Virus record (IMG/VR): IMGVR_UViG_3300025418_001109
Span: 1-27,045 of that record
Source: a virus
Direction: 5' to 3' (one strand)
DNA length: 27,045 bases
In this document: one piece after another, positions 5,244 through 12,929 of the stretch
How the letters are laid out: the number at the start of each line of letters is the position of its first letter
Numbering within the stretch: the stretch's first letter is position 1
The notes under the pieces: model-generated
Seen by the model: only the letters and a program-made list of their open reading frames with translations
What the model was told of the DNA's origin: nothing
Database searches by the model: none
Translations under genes and position numbers: made by a program

Positions 5244-5456
5244 TTACTCAGCTAGAAACGCTGGGCCAGGTTTATTCTGGCCAGCAACTTCCACATAATT
5301 TTCTGCAAGGCGTTGAGCCTCGTAAAAATTAAATGCATTGGTTACATGTGACAAACGGCCGTTGACATAAAACTCAACACGGTACATTCCATTGTGTTCC
5401 TGTAATACATCGGTGCGTTTGCCATTTAATTGATATGACATAATTACATTGTTCAT
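5244..5456 (-). CDS. Hypothetical small phage protein (70 aa)
   Basis: A 70-residue protein (MNNVIMSYQLNGKRTDVLQEHNGMY...) predicted as a three-stranded sheet plus helix (FYEAQRLAENYVEVAG). Small phage proteins of this form are common and uncharacterised. It lies just downstream of the large VWA peptidase gene with an 8-base gap and may be co-transcribed with it. A second in-frame ATG, at residue 6, is a possible start. Confidence 0.65.
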   Translation of the reverse strand: MNNVIMSYQLNGKRTDVLQEHNGMYRVEFYVNGRLSHVTNAFNFYEAQRLAENYVEVAGQNKPGPAFLAE

Positions 5457-5464
5457 AAAATTCC

Positions 5465-7624
5465 TTAAGCAACTAGTCCAATGAAACGGTTCAAGACCAC
5501 TCGATTGGATTTACGATTATTGTTAAATTTGGAGAATGCAGAAACGAAACCACGAGTAGTTGCATTTTCTTTCACTTCAAACTCCGCATCTTCTTCAGTA
5601 TCCAAACCTTCTGCATATAATAGGTAATACTCATCATAACCTTCAGAAGTAACAACTTGGTACTTATTATTACGGAAGTTTCTCTTGTATTCATCTTGTT
5701 CAGATGAACTTTTAGTGTCCGTAAAATTATTAATTTGATTATTATAATCCCGACCAGAAAGAATGTAAAAACCAATAACATGAGCATTGGTTCTATATTT
5801 CAACAGTTTAATATAAGCACTGGTTAATTCACGAGACCAACCTTCTTTAACATGTTCTTCATGTTTAGTAACTGGATCACGAATAACCATTGTGGCCTTT
5901 TCCATTTTTTGATAATTGTGGCGACCATAATTATCATAGGTGTACAATGATTTTTGGCCATCACCATCAGTCAAGAAAACTGTGTTTACAATTTGCAACC
6001 GATTCTTTTTACGGAACTCAGGTACAATTTCCATAGCAGCAACCACAGCTTCGTTCAAAGGAGTACCAGACAAACCAAACCAATCAGGTTTAATTGTATA
6101 TCGTTTGGTAAACGCCAACAAAGCGGCTGCAGCATACGAATATTCTGATGCACCCATTCTACTTGACAAAAGATTCATCAATGAAAATTCAATCAAAACC
6201 ATGTCATTATTTTTAGGCACAGGTCTTGGTGATTTGTCATAAGCCTGAGTAAAAGCATAAACCTCGTAAGGAATATTAACTTTCTTACAGAACATAACCA
6301 AGTTCAACAACTGGCGAATGGTATTATCCATATAAGTGTGCATTGAACCAGACCAATCGATAAACATAACCAAGCCATGTGACTTGCCGTTAGGTACAAC
6401 TGAAATCTTCTTAAAGATATCTTCATTAAAACCATAAGAATAAATTTTGGACATATTCAGTTCACCAGTTTTAGCAACTGATGCACGTTTCATTTGATCC
6501 GCATTCTTACGTAGTTCAAATTCTTTCACCAAATAACCAACAACCTTTTTAGAGTCTTCACGCATTTTTTGGAAAGCCTTGACATCAATACCTTGAAGAT
6601 CACCACGGCCTTGCATAGCATACATGTGGACTTTGGTTTTAACATCCAAGCGATGACGAGCCCACAAAATTTTGTGGTCTACGATAATATCATTGACGTT
6701 GAGCTTAGGAACATTACCGTAATGGTATCTTTTACCATCATTGGAAAACAATCTGTGTTCATTTCTACGGAATGAATTATCGGTATGTGAAACCGGTTGA
6801 TTTGTGTTAGAGCCGGAGTTTCCGGCAGCACCATTTTGTTCACCCTTATTACTTCTACTTTCTGGAGCCGATGATTCTTGATTAGAGTTTCCAGAAGATT
6901 CTTCATTCTTTGATTCACCTTCAGTGTCTTGTCGCTCAGATTTTTGACCTTTGTCACTAGGTTTACCATTAGGTTTATCAGTTTTTTGTTCAGTAATCTC
7001 AGTTTCAATCTCATTTCCGTCTTCATCATACTCATAATCGTCAAAATTTGTTTTTTTCGAGCGTTGCTTTTCTTCTTCCGTCATTTGGTCACAGATTTTT
7101 TTAGCAACGGCAATGACATCATCATAGGTTACAGTGTTTTCCACTTCGTCCAAGATGATTTTTTCTTCATCCGTAAACAAAATGCCAAGGTCAACACCAC
7201 CTTTGCAGTACAAATTGATGCGGTCAATGAAGTTTAGTGCATTTAAATTTTGACCTTGGGTGCCAAAAAAGTCTTTTGCAAGTAAATCCTTGTATGCACG
7301 AATGAAGGATTGACGCAAACCAGGATATTTGTTCTTGATTTTACGCTCAATACGAGAATCTTCAACAACATTCAGTACGGACATAGACATTTTTTCTTCA
7401 AATGCCTTTTTAAGACCGTCCAAAGGAGTATAAAGTGCGTGGCCAACTTCATGACCAATGAAAAGGTCGTATTGGTCGTTGGTAATTTCTTTGTTTAGAA
7501 CAGGAATAGTCAGAATACGATTTTCCACATCAAAAGAAGCAGTGGAAACATTGCGTTGTTCGATATGGAGATTTTCGGTGGCCATAAGTTTGGCCAAAAG
7601 TGACTTAGATTGTGTTAGTTCCAT
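5465..7624 (-). CDS. Metallopeptidase-like protein with C-terminal VWA domain (719 aa)
   Basis: The N-terminal domain has a zinc-peptidase motif, HEVGH (residues 58-62), followed by NVVEDSRIE (85-93), whose Glu is placed like a third zinc ligand. An acidic, Ser/Asn/Gly-rich linker covers about 185-290. The C-terminal half is a von Willebrand A domain with a complete MIDAS: D423-W-S425-G-S427, T521 in SGTPL and D553 in LTDGDG. Related proteins occur in T4-like phages, often with a MoxR-type AAA+ ATPase; no such partner is in this window. Fold partners suggest a metal-dependent protein-remodelling role, as in CobT/BchD-like chelatase subunits, but substrate and activity are unknown. It has its own consensus promoter (7650-7677). 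Confidence 0.85.
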   Translation of the reverse strand: MELTQSKSLLAKLMATENLHIEQRNVSTASFDVENRILTIPVLNKEITNDQYDLFIGHEVGHALYTPLDGLKKAFEEKMSMSVLNVVEDSRIERKIKNKYPGLRQSFIRAYKDLLAKDFFGTQGQNLNALNFIDRINLYCKGGVDLGILFTDEEKIILDEVENTVTYDDVIAVAKKICDQMTEEEKQRSKKTNFDDYEYDEDGNEIETEITEQKTDKPNGKPSDKGQKSERQDTEGESKNEESSGNSNQESSAPESRSNKGEQNGAAGNSGSNTNQPVSHTDNSFRRNEHRLFSNDGKRYHYGNVPKLNVNDIIVDHKILWARHRLDVKTKVHMYAMQGRGDLQGIDVKAFQKMREDSKKVVGYLVKEFELRKNADQMKRASVAKTGELNMSKIYSYGFNEDIFKKISVVPNGKSHGLVMFIDWSGSMHTYMDNTIRQLLNLVMFCKKVNIPYEVYAFTQAYDKSPRPVPKNNDMVLIEFSLMNLLSSRMGASEYSYAAAALLAFTKRYTIKPDWFGLSGTPLNEAVVAAMEIVPEFRKKNRLQIVNTVFLTDGDGQKSLYTYDNYGRHNYQKMEKATMVIRDPVTKHEEHVKEGWSRELTSAYIKLLKYRTNAHVIGFYILSGRDYNNQINNFTDTKSSSEQDEYKRNFRNNKYQVVTSEGYDEYYLLYAEGLDTEEDAEFEVKENATTRGFVSAFSKFNNNRKSNRVVLNRFIGLVA

Positions 7625-7649
7625 AATATGTCCTAAAGAATATGTATCT

Positions 7650-7677
7650 ATTATACATTAATTCCAAAGATTGTCAA
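7650..7677 (-). promoter_or_regulatory. Consensus sigma70 promoter of the VWA peptidase gene
   Basis: On the minus strand TTGACA (7672-7677) and TATAAT (7650-7655), both perfect hexamers, are 16 bp apart, 26 bp upstream of the gene start. AGGA precedes the ATG. Confidence 0.85.
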
Positions 7678-7680
7678 TAA

Positions 7681-7698
7681 GTGTTGTATTTTTACAAC
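7681..7698 (-). promoter_or_regulatory. Inverted repeat abutting the -35 (possible operator)
   Basis: GTTGTA (7683-7688) and TACAAC (7693-7698) flank a TTTT loop, three bases upstream of the -35 and overlapping the stop of the AbrB-like gene. The same element occurs at 8570-8589 before the other consensus promoter. It is either an operator or a terminator for the upstream gene. Confidence 0.5.
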
Positions 7699-7883
7699 TA
7701 AATTTCGGTAATATAGAGGCAACCGTCTTTAACTTCAAGATTTAATTTGGTTCCTTCTACCCATCCAGTAATTTCAATTAGTTCTGGAGGAAAAGTAAGA
7801 ATTCCATCGCCGGATCCGTCAGGAGCATCTTCAATAATTGCTGGCCAAGAGCGGTCATTCATATTGATGTTTAAGTTTTTCAT
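7698..7883 (-). CDS. AbrB/SpoVT-like domain protein (61 aa)
   Basis: The C-terminal part, GDGILTFPPELIEITGW followed by VEGTKLNLEVKDGCLYI, matches the swapped-hairpin AbrB/SpoVT pattern (a sheet, PxELxExxGWxxG, then acidic strands) found in MazE-type antitoxins and small phage proteins. In phages its role is unknown; DNA binding as a dimer is typical of the fold. The start is uncertain: ATG at 7883 has AGGA at a longer spacing, while ATG at 7862 gives MNDRSWPAII. Both lie within the 3' end of the 7855 gene. It has no toxin partner beside it. Confidence 0.65.
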   Translation of the reverse strand: MKNLNINMNDRSWPAIIEDAPDGSGDGILTFPPELIEITGWVEGTKLNLEVKDGCLYITEI

Positions 7884-8019
7884 AATTTTCTTGGTCCTGC
7901 TCGAATTGAGTGAGATTGGCCCACATTTTAGTGACTTCAATAAGACTTTTGACTGCTTCTTGGTCGACTTTAAGTGGTTCCATTAAACGGTGGTCACTTT
8001 GCGCTGAAAATTCTGTCAT
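7855..8019 (-). CDS. Hypothetical small protein (54 aa)
   Basis: A 54-residue, mostly helical protein (MTEFSAQSDHRLMEPLKVDQ...). GGAG precedes the ATG at good spacing. Its 3' end overlaps the start of the AbrB-like gene, suggesting coupled translation. No recognised family. Confidence 0.55.
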   Translation of the reverse strand: MTEFSAQSDHRLMEPLKVDQEAVKSLIEVTKMWANLTQFEQDQENYEKLKHQYE

Positions 8020-8020
8020 T

Positions 8021-8170
8021 TTATGCATCTCCATTCAAAAAATGCGACAAAGTTCGCTTATGCTTTTCTTTCCGTGCATTAAAAACGACAGGTTTATGCA
8101 CTTGAACTGGTTTTATTGGTGTTCGACACACCGGACGTTGTAGTTTTACTGTAAAATTAAGTTTTTTCAT
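8021..8170 (-). CDS. Hypothetical small basic protein (49 aa)
   Basis: A 49-residue basic protein (MKKLNFTVKLQRPVCRTPIK...) rich in Lys, Arg and His. Its ATG overlaps the stop of the 8170-8514 gene (TAATG) and it ends just before the 7855 gene. The composition suggests nucleic-acid binding, but this is inference. Small basic proteins of this kind are usual in phage operons. Confidence 0.55.
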   Translation of the reverse strand: MKKLNFTVKLQRPVCRTPIKPVQVHKPVVFNARKEKHKRTLSHFLNGDA

Positions 8171-8514
8171 TATCGCCTCATGTTTGAAATGTCTTTTGCT
8201 TGTTCATCCGTAAAAACCGGCACCGCATTGCTCTTATGCATGGTTGCAATACCTTTCATTGCAGTTCCTGTATAGACTTTTGGTGCAGATTTTGTGGCTG
8301 TGCCAAGTCCTGAGTTTAAAGATTCGATTTTACGAGTTTCCCGAACAAAAACGCCAGTAACCACTGGACTTTTGATTGCAGGACGCTGAGTAAATTTACT
8401 CAATGATTTTGGCTTCATATCTTCAATGGATTTTAACCATGCATCATACTCTGCCTGCTTAGCTTTAGGCATTTTGCGTTTTTTGGACTTTGGAATACTA
8501 CCGTGAATAAACAT
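8170..8514 (-). CDS. Conserved phage protein with HKSNAVPVF C-terminal motif (114 aa)
   Basis: The C-terminal segment reads KVYTGTAMKGIATMHKSNAVPVFTDEQAKDISNMRR (about residues 79-114), a block I recognise as recurring in uncharacterised small phage proteins; its function is unknown to me. The N-terminus (IPKSKKRKMPKAKQAEYDAW) is basic and may bind nucleic acid. The frame can be opened upstream by a TTG, but ATG at 8514 has GGAG at good spacing and follows the consensus promoter at 8537-8564. It is the first gene of a five-gene small-protein unit running to 7698. Confidence 0.75.
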   Translation of the reverse strand: MFIHGSIPKSKKRKMPKAKQAEYDAWLKSIEDMKPKSLSKFTQRPAIKSPVVTGVFVRETRKIESLNSGLGTATKSAPKVYTGTAMKGIATMHKSNAVPVFTDEQAKDISNMRR

Positions 8515-8536
8515 AAAATCTCCGTACAAGATTTGT

Positions 8537-8564
8537 ATTATACAGAGATTGAATGTTTTGTCAA
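8537..8564 (-). promoter_or_regulatory. Consensus sigma70 promoter of the 8514 unit
   Basis: On the minus strand TTGACA (8559-8564) and TATAAT (8537-8542) are 16 bp apart, 23 bp upstream of the start. The layout is the same as the promoter at 7650-7677. Confidence 0.85.
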
Positions 8565-8569
8565 GCCAT

Positions 8570-8589
8570 GTGTTGTTTTTTTACAACAC
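8570..8589 (-). promoter_or_regulatory. Perfect inverted repeat upstream of the promoter
   Basis: GTGTTGT (8570-8576) and ACAACAC (8583-8589) are perfect arms around a six-T loop, five bases upstream of the -35 and touching the stop of the 8589-8768 gene. It is the better-formed copy of the element at 7681-7698. Confidence 0.55.
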
Positions 8590-8768
8590 TATCGTCTTTG
8601 GCGTTTAGGTTCGGAATACCAGTCGGATTCATATGAATCAAAATATTTTGATTGTTTTTTTGATTCTCTCTGTTTGTCTCGCTTTTTACGTTCATATGTA
8701 TTCTGTTTGAATTCATAATCATCGCTGTAGTCTCTTTCAGGGCGAAACTTAGCTACAAATTTTGACAC
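8589..8768 (-). CDS. Hypothetical small charged protein, GTG start (59 aa)
   Basis: A 59-residue protein very rich in Lys, Arg, Asp, Glu and Tyr (FRPERDYSDDYEFKQNTYER...), predicted disordered. It starts at a GTG (8768) preceded by AGGAG at good spacing. No family recognised. It fills the gap between the DUF6433-like gene and the 8514 unit. Confidence 0.6.
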   Translation of the reverse strand: MSKFVAKFRPERDYSDDYEFKQNTYERKKRDKQRESKKQSKYFDSYESDWYSEPKRQRR

Positions 8769-8781
8769 TTACTAACTCCTA

Positions 8782-9204
8782 TTAAGGTAACATTCCAGGA
8801 AAGGCTTCTTTAACAAATTTATAATCCAGACCACGGACACCTAAGTCTTTATTGAAAATACCAATAACAACTTCAGCCTCTCTAGGTTCCAGGTTCTGGA
8901 GATACTCTACGAGTAATTGATTACGCTTTTGTGGTGTGAGTTTTTCTGCGGTTGGATCACCTTTACGGAACATATACAGTTTCCGAATTTCGGTAGTCAA
9001 CTGTGCATAACCCATTCCAGGAGGAACTTCTTTAATTTGATAACCCTGAGGAACTTCGTGGTGTAACCACTCATATTGTGGATGAAATGCCAATTCTAAA
9101 ACTTGAGTCATTAATTTAGAAACATTTCTTTGCAATACCGCTAGTCGTTCCTTTTTATTTTTGGCCAATTCAAATTCGTCAAAAACTTCATACATATTTT
9201 TCAT
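8782..9204 (-). CDS. DUF6433-like conserved T4-type phage protein (140 aa)
   Basis: The layout matches a conserved T4-like family I recall as DUF6433: a helical N-terminus (KKERLAVLQR), then FHPQYEWLHHEVP, a central EIRKLYMF, a REAEVVIGIFNKDLGVRGL block and FVKEAFPGMLP. T4-like phages carry similar sequence as an N-terminal part of, or separate from, DNA-ligase-type proteins; its activity is unknown. The ATG overlaps the RNase H stop by one base (TAATG) with GAGGAA upstream, so translation is coupled. The location beside rnh fits a replication accessory role. Confidence 0.75.
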   Translation of the reverse strand: MKNMYEVFDEFELAKNKKERLAVLQRNVSKLMTQVLELAFHPQYEWLHHEVPQGYQIKEVPPGMGYAQLTTEIRKLYMFRKGDPTAEKLTPQKRNQLLVEYLQNLEPREAEVVIGIFNKDLGVRGLDYKFVKEAFPGMLP

Positions 9205-10052
9205 TAAAATTCCTCAATCACATCCATTAGGTTTGTTAGTTTATATTGAATAAAATAATTCAACATTTTCTGCTTTGTTGCAGGTTTAGTTTCTTCATAT
9301 GTATTTATAATTTTATCACGGATTTCAACAGGTACCTTCTTGAGGTCAATTAGTGTTGCATTCCGAATAAAATTGGCTTTATCTGTTTCATTGTATTCTT
9401 CAACATCTTGCCACAGATACTTTTCCATAATTGCTTTGGTGATTGGTTTCTGTCGTTGGTCACGGACAAAACAATCGGCTGGTGAGAACATATTAGGAAT
9501 ACCGTCACCTTTATCTCCACGGATAATCTTTTCTTTCAAGTCAATCAACGGACTTTCAGACTTCAGGTATTTCTTCAATGCTGGATTGTACTGCTTGATA
9601 TTACTACCATATTGTTGTAACTGCAAGAAATCTCCGTCACTGGACAAAATCAGGATCTTTTCATGTGGTGCATGACGAGGTACCAAGGTTCCAATGATGT
9701 CATCAGCTTCTGCACCTTCCACATCAATCACTTTATAAGGAAAGTTTTCTTTGAGTTCTTGTTTAAACTTGGCCAACAAATCAAATATTTGGTGCCAATC
9801 TAAGGCAGATTTTTCACGGGTTTTCTTACGGCCGGCCTTGTAGAATGGAAAGTATTCCTTGCGCCAGTATTTACGGTTGTCACAGCAAAGCACAACTTCA
9901 CCATATTCATTACGGAAGTTTTTAAGGTGCATACGGAGAATATTTAAAACCATATGTCGGATTAAACCTTCTTCCAACTTAAAGTTCTTTTGATTGGAGA
10001 TTTGAGCCATTAGTCCGGCTAAAAGGACCTGATTTAGGTCAACGAGAATCAT
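9204..10052 (-). CDS. rnh: T4-type RNase H, 5'-3' exonuclease (FEN-1 family, 282 aa)
   Basis: Removes RNA primers from the lagging strand and adjacent DNA during phage replication. Family motifs in order: VDLNQ (D5), CDN (D58), a basic bridge region (KYWRKEYFPFYKAGRKK, 61-77), EGAEADD (E115, D117, D118), SSDGDF (D139, D141) and RGDKGDGIPN (D180, D183). These are the metal-binding acids and the helix-hairpin-helix of FEN-type nucleases. Length is close to T4 RNase H (305 aa). The start at 10052 has only a weak Shine-Dalgarno. Primase and RNR lie upstream in the same direction. Confidence 0.93.
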   Translation of the reverse strand: MILVDLNQVLLAGLMAQISNQKNFKLEEGLIRHMVLNILRMHLKNFRNEYGEVVLCCDNRKYWRKEYFPFYKAGRKKTREKSALDWHQIFDLLAKFKQELKENFPYKVIDVEGAEADDIIGTLVPRHAPHEKILILSSDGDFLQLQQYGSNIKQYNPALKKYLKSESPLIDLKEKIIRGDKGDGIPNMFSPADCFVRDQRQKPITKAIMEKYLWQDVEEYNETDKANFIRNATLIDLKKVPVEIRDKIINTYEETKPATKQKMLNYFIQYKLTNLMDVIEEF

Positions 10053-10082
10053 TACGAATCCAATAGTTAAAATTGTACTATA

Positions 10083-10421
10083 TCACACTTCTTGCATTTT
10101 GGCAAATGTATTGTTGACAAATTCTTCGGATGTTGTTGTTTTCCTACAAACAATACCAAACCAATTCTCTTTAATCATTCTGGTAATATATTCCACAGGT
10201 GCGGTAAGGATACCTTCAAACCTATCCAAGTCAATCATTCCACCTTCTTCATCTTCACGGAAAAGAATGATGTGGTAACAATCACCTAGTTCCGATCCAT
10301 TTAACTTGGTGCCTCTGTCTTTGTAATTACTCGATTGAACATGAATGTTGTCGGATTCTTCCATGGGTAGAAAGAAGTAACTATCACTATCATTATCCAA
10401 CACTTCTCGTAGTTCTGCCAT
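10083..10421 (-). CDS. Hypothetical acidic phage protein (112 aa)
   Basis: A 112-residue acidic protein (MAELREVLDNDSDSYFFLPMEE...) with a possible mixed alpha/beta core ending KENWFGIVCRKTTT. No family recognised. AAGGA lies six bases before the ATG. The 5' end overlaps the GIY-YIG gene by 29 bases, so it is probably translated from the same message. Confidence 0.65.
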   Translation of the reverse strand: MAELREVLDNDSDSYFFLPMEESDNIHVQSSNYKDRGTKLNGSELGDCYHIILFREDEEGGMIDLDRFEGILTAPVEYITRMIKENWFGIVCRKTTTSEEFVNNTFAKMQEV

Positions 10422-10827
10422 TGTAGTCCTTAATATGAGACTTTCTCACTCTGACCATAATCCAGTCATTGTAATACTCATCACTTTCCATTACGTTGTT
10501 TGCGAATTGTTCTTTCGCCTCAAGGTAACTACATTCTCCTTTAGACTTGCAAAGATGTAGTATCTCTCGGCGGAATTTATCCTGGCCATACAGTATAACA
10601 TCTTTTTGAAGTTTGTCACTACTTCCGTAATAAGTTTGCCAGTCTGATGGGACTTTTACTCTTTTCTTCTTACCTTTGACTTGTTTAGTCCTAGAGAACC
10701 AGAAAAGTTTCTTACCAATATACTTTTTGTTGTTCTCTAGGTTAGTTATCAGATATACGAATCCGTAACTATCGCCAATTTGGTCTTCTGTGAAATCAGT
10801 ATCATTATATTGCCAGGTTATTCCCAT
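10393..10827 (-). CDS. GIY-YIG family nuclease (144 aa)
   Basis: Residues 22-40 read GFVYLITNLENNKKYIGKK, the GIY-YIG signature in its variant form (GFVY ... KKYIGK) with Y25 and Y36 in place. A basic insert (SRTKQVKGKKKRVKVPSD) and a YGQDKFRREIL helix that could carry the catalytic Arg/Glu follow. T4-like phages carry related proteins that are not obviously mobile. It could be a repair or host-DNA endonuclease or a degenerate homing enzyme; nothing here shows insertion into another gene. It overlaps the zinc-ribbon gene by ten bases. Confidence 0.8.
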   Translation of the reverse strand: MGITWQYNDTDFTEDQIGDSYGFVYLITNLENNKKYIGKKLFWFSRTKQVKGKKKRVKVPSDWQTYYGSSDKLQKDVILYGQDKFRREILHLCKSKGECSYLEAKEQFANNVMESDEYYNDWIMVRVRKSHIKDYNGRTTRSVG

Positions 10828-11006
10828 TTGAGGTCATCTTCATCTAAGTCATCATCCTCTATATATTCTTCGGATAATTCTTCGATGGGATCACCACAAA
10901 ATGGGCAAAACTCCGGCATTGGTTGTGAAACTAATTCTTGTGTATATTCGACTGTATAAGACGATTCACACTCTAAACATTCTCCAGAAATTACTTTGTT
11001 TGTCAT
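10818..11006 (-). CDS. Small zinc-ribbon protein with acidic tail (62 aa)
   Basis: Two CxxC pairs (C10-LE-C13 and C34-PF-C37) form a zinc ribbon, followed by an acidic tail (residues 41-62, EEYIEDDDLDEDD) that could mimic nucleic acid or bind basic partners. Weak AAGAAGA precedes the start. It sits directly downstream of nrdB. Function unknown; transcription or replication accessory roles are usual for such phage proteins. Confidence 0.75.
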   Translation of the reverse strand: MTNKVISGECLECESSYTVEYTQELVSQPMPEFCPFCGDPIEELSEEYIEDDDLDEDDLKWE

Positions 11007-11035
11007 TTTTATTCTTCTTATTATGGTTTAACAAT

Positions 11036-12022
11036 TTATTTGGCCCAAACATCGGACCAATCTCCAGTCAAAGCACCTTTAGCATAGTCTGTTGCACGAT
11101 TCTCAAAGAAATTTGTGTGCGTAGGTGCATTAATCATTTCTTCAACCCAAGGTAATGGATTTTTCTTCACTTTAAAGATACCTTTGAGTGATAGAGAAAT
11201 CAATCTACGGTCAGCAATGTAACGGATGTATTTCTTAACATCTTCAGCAGTTAGTCCTTCCATTTCACCCATTGCAAATGCTAGGTCGATGAACTTATCT
11301 TCTAGTTCAACCATCTTTTCAGCAATGGTGTAAATGCGTGACTTCAATTCATCATTCCAGATTTCTGGATTTTCTTGAATGTAAGTGCGGAACAACTTAA
11401 TCATGTTCTCAGCGTGTTGTGTCTCATCTACAATAGACCATGTAACAATTTGACCCATGCCTTTCATTTTACCATGACGAGGGAAGTTCAACAACATAAT
11501 AAATGAACTGAATAGTTGCATACCTTCAGTGAATGCAGAGAATACCGCAATGTGTGTTGCAGTATTTTCTTTTGTGGTATTCTGTGCAGAGATATCCATA
11601 ACATAGTCATGCTTCTCACGCATTTCAGCATACTCTAAGAATTCGTTGTATGTTGTTTCTGGCAAACCAAGAGTTTCAATCAAGTGTGAGTATGCGGCAA
11701 CATGTAATGCTTCACGAGCAGCAAAACCCAACAACATCATTCTCATTTCTGGTTGCGGAAAGTATGGTAAATAATTATTAACATAACCACCAGCAACGTC
11801 AATGTCACCTTGAGTGAAGAAACGGAAGATATGTGTCAGAAATTTCTTTTCTTCTGGTGTTAGTTTCTTCTTCCAATCTTTAACATCTTCCATCATTGGA
11901 ACTTCTGTATGAAGCCAATGTGATTGTTCATGTTTCAACCATGCATCGTAAGCCCAAGCATAATTGAATGGTTTGAAATAACTTCTCTCTGAAGTTACAT
12001 CTTGTTTTGTTTTTTTAATCAT
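11036..12022 (-). CDS. nrdB: Ribonucleotide reductase class I small (beta) subunit
   Basis: Holds the diiron/tyrosyl radical that powers NDP reduction by NrdA. From the ATG at 12022 (328 aa) the ligand set is present: acid at D73/D75, E104 and H107 (EALH), E166 (TEGMQ), E200 and H203 (DETQHAE), plus the radical Tyr at 111 (EALHVAAY, spacing as in E. coli E115-x-x-H118-x-x-x-Y122). That indicates a class Ia-type enzyme. The start at 12022 overlaps the thioredoxin stop (ATGA) with AAAGGAA upstream, so I prefer it to 12031. It is translated with the thioredoxin. Confidence 0.95.
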   Translation of the reverse strand: MIKKTKQDVTSERSYFKPFNYAWAYDAWLKHEQSHWLHTEVPMMEDVKDWKKKLTPEEKKFLTHIFRFFTQGDIDVAGGYVNNYLPYFPQPEMRMMLLGFAAREALHVAAYSHLIETLGLPETTYNEFLEYAEMREKHDYVMDISAQNTTKENTATHIAVFSAFTEGMQLFSSFIMLLNFPRHGKMKGMGQIVTWSIVDETQHAENMIKLFRTYIQENPEIWNDELKSRIYTIAEKMVELEDKFIDLAFAMGEMEGLTAEDVKKYIRYIADRRLISLSLKGIFKVKKNPLPWVEEMINAPTHTNFFENRATDYAKGALTGDWSDVWAK

Positions 12023-12261
12023 GCTGCCCATTCCTTTAGTTGTTGTACAGATAGTACACCTGAAGAACGCTTCAGGATTGTTCCATCTTCTACCATAACT
12101 AAAGTTGGAACTGAGCGGATGCCATATTCTATAGCAACGTCAGACATAACATCAATGTCAATGACCTCAATTGGAACATCCAATTCAGCTGACTCTAAAT
12201 TCATAGCCAAACCCTTACATGGTTGGCACCAAGAAGCTGTGAATCTTAATATTTTTTTCAT
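12019..12261 (-). CDS. nrdC: Small thioredoxin/glutaredoxin-like protein (80 aa)
   Basis: An 80-residue redoxin with the active site CQPC at residues 12-15 (ASWCQPCKGLA) and the cis-proline motif SVPTLV (50-55). It is the size of a phage glutaredoxin/thioredoxin and lies directly upstream of nrdB, so it likely reduces the NrdA C-terminal cysteines. AAGGA is well placed. The gene symbol follows T4 naming and is my assignment from position and motif. Confidence 0.88.
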   Translation of the reverse strand: MKKILRFTASWCQPCKGLAMNLESAELDVPIEVIDIDVMSDVAIEYGIRSVPTLVMVEDGTILKRSSGVLSVQQLKEWAA

Positions 12262-12290
12262 TTTTTATCCTTAATCTAATTAATGTAATA

Positions 12291-12929
12291 CTATTTTATC
12301 AATCTGTCAACAAAATTTAATAATAATTTATGATGACTACCATTATGATAGTGGCCTTTCATCCAACTATATGATTCATACCAATGTGGTTCACTTTCAG
12401 GATGACAACCAATTATACCAATGTTATTTTGTATAATGGCCATCGGATCACCGTTCATGTATCTTGCGACTGTTTCAAAATTTCTTTGATCTCCGACAAC
12501 TGCAAATCCATCGTAAAAGAACATTCTTTCCCGTTTACCGTTCCAGTCAACTTCCAAGTTTTTTGCGTGAGGTCTTCTTGTGTCTGTTCCTGGCCGTCTA
12601 ATGTACTGAACCGTATCAGAACCAGAAAGTATATCAAAATAATTTGAACCAGCCCAATATCCTCCCATGCAGATGCCGAGATAACTACCTCCGGCATGAA
12701 CAAAGTTTCGTATGCGATCACCATTATTGGCAAAACACATGTCAAAACTGTTAGCATCACCAAAACCACCAGGGATAGCCACGGCATCCACGTTTTCAAA
12801 AAAGTCATCTTCGAGTTCATGTTTAGTAAATAATTTAAATTTATATTTGCCTGACAGAGCATTCATTATACCATTGTCTGATTGTACTGAACAATAAGGT
12901 TGATGTACAAACAAGGCAATGGTTTTCAT
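12291..12929 (-). CDS. Class I glutamine-amidotransferase-like protein (BPL_N type, 212 aa)
   Basis: The nucleophile elbow GICMGGYW places a Cys at residue 87, and a HPE (H176, E178) completes a Cys-His-Glu triad; IPGGFGDANSF (52-62) matches the loop before the oxyanion hole. The overall pattern resembles the biotin-protein-ligase N-terminal (BPL_N) class of amidotransferase-like domains. No ligase or synthetase domain is attached, so it would need a partner or use another substrate. It lies between nrdA and the thioredoxin, TAA and ATG adjoining, in one operon; substrate unknown. Confidence 0.8.
   Translation of the reverse strand: MKTIALFVHQPYCSVQSDNGIMNALSGKYKFKLFTKHELEDDFFENVDAVAIPGGFGDANSFDMCFANNGDRIRNFVHAGGSYLGICMGGYWAGSNYFDILSGSDTVQYIRRPGTDTRRPHAKNLEVDWNGKRERMFFYDGFAVVGDQRNFETVARYMNGDPMAIIQNNIGIIGCHPESEPHWYESYSWMKGHYHNGSHHKLLLNFVDRLIK

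Noticed and set aside
9302-9309. TATAAATA on the minus strand inside the RNase H gene
   Set aside because: It lies within the coding 3' end with no gene start at the right distance; probably chance.
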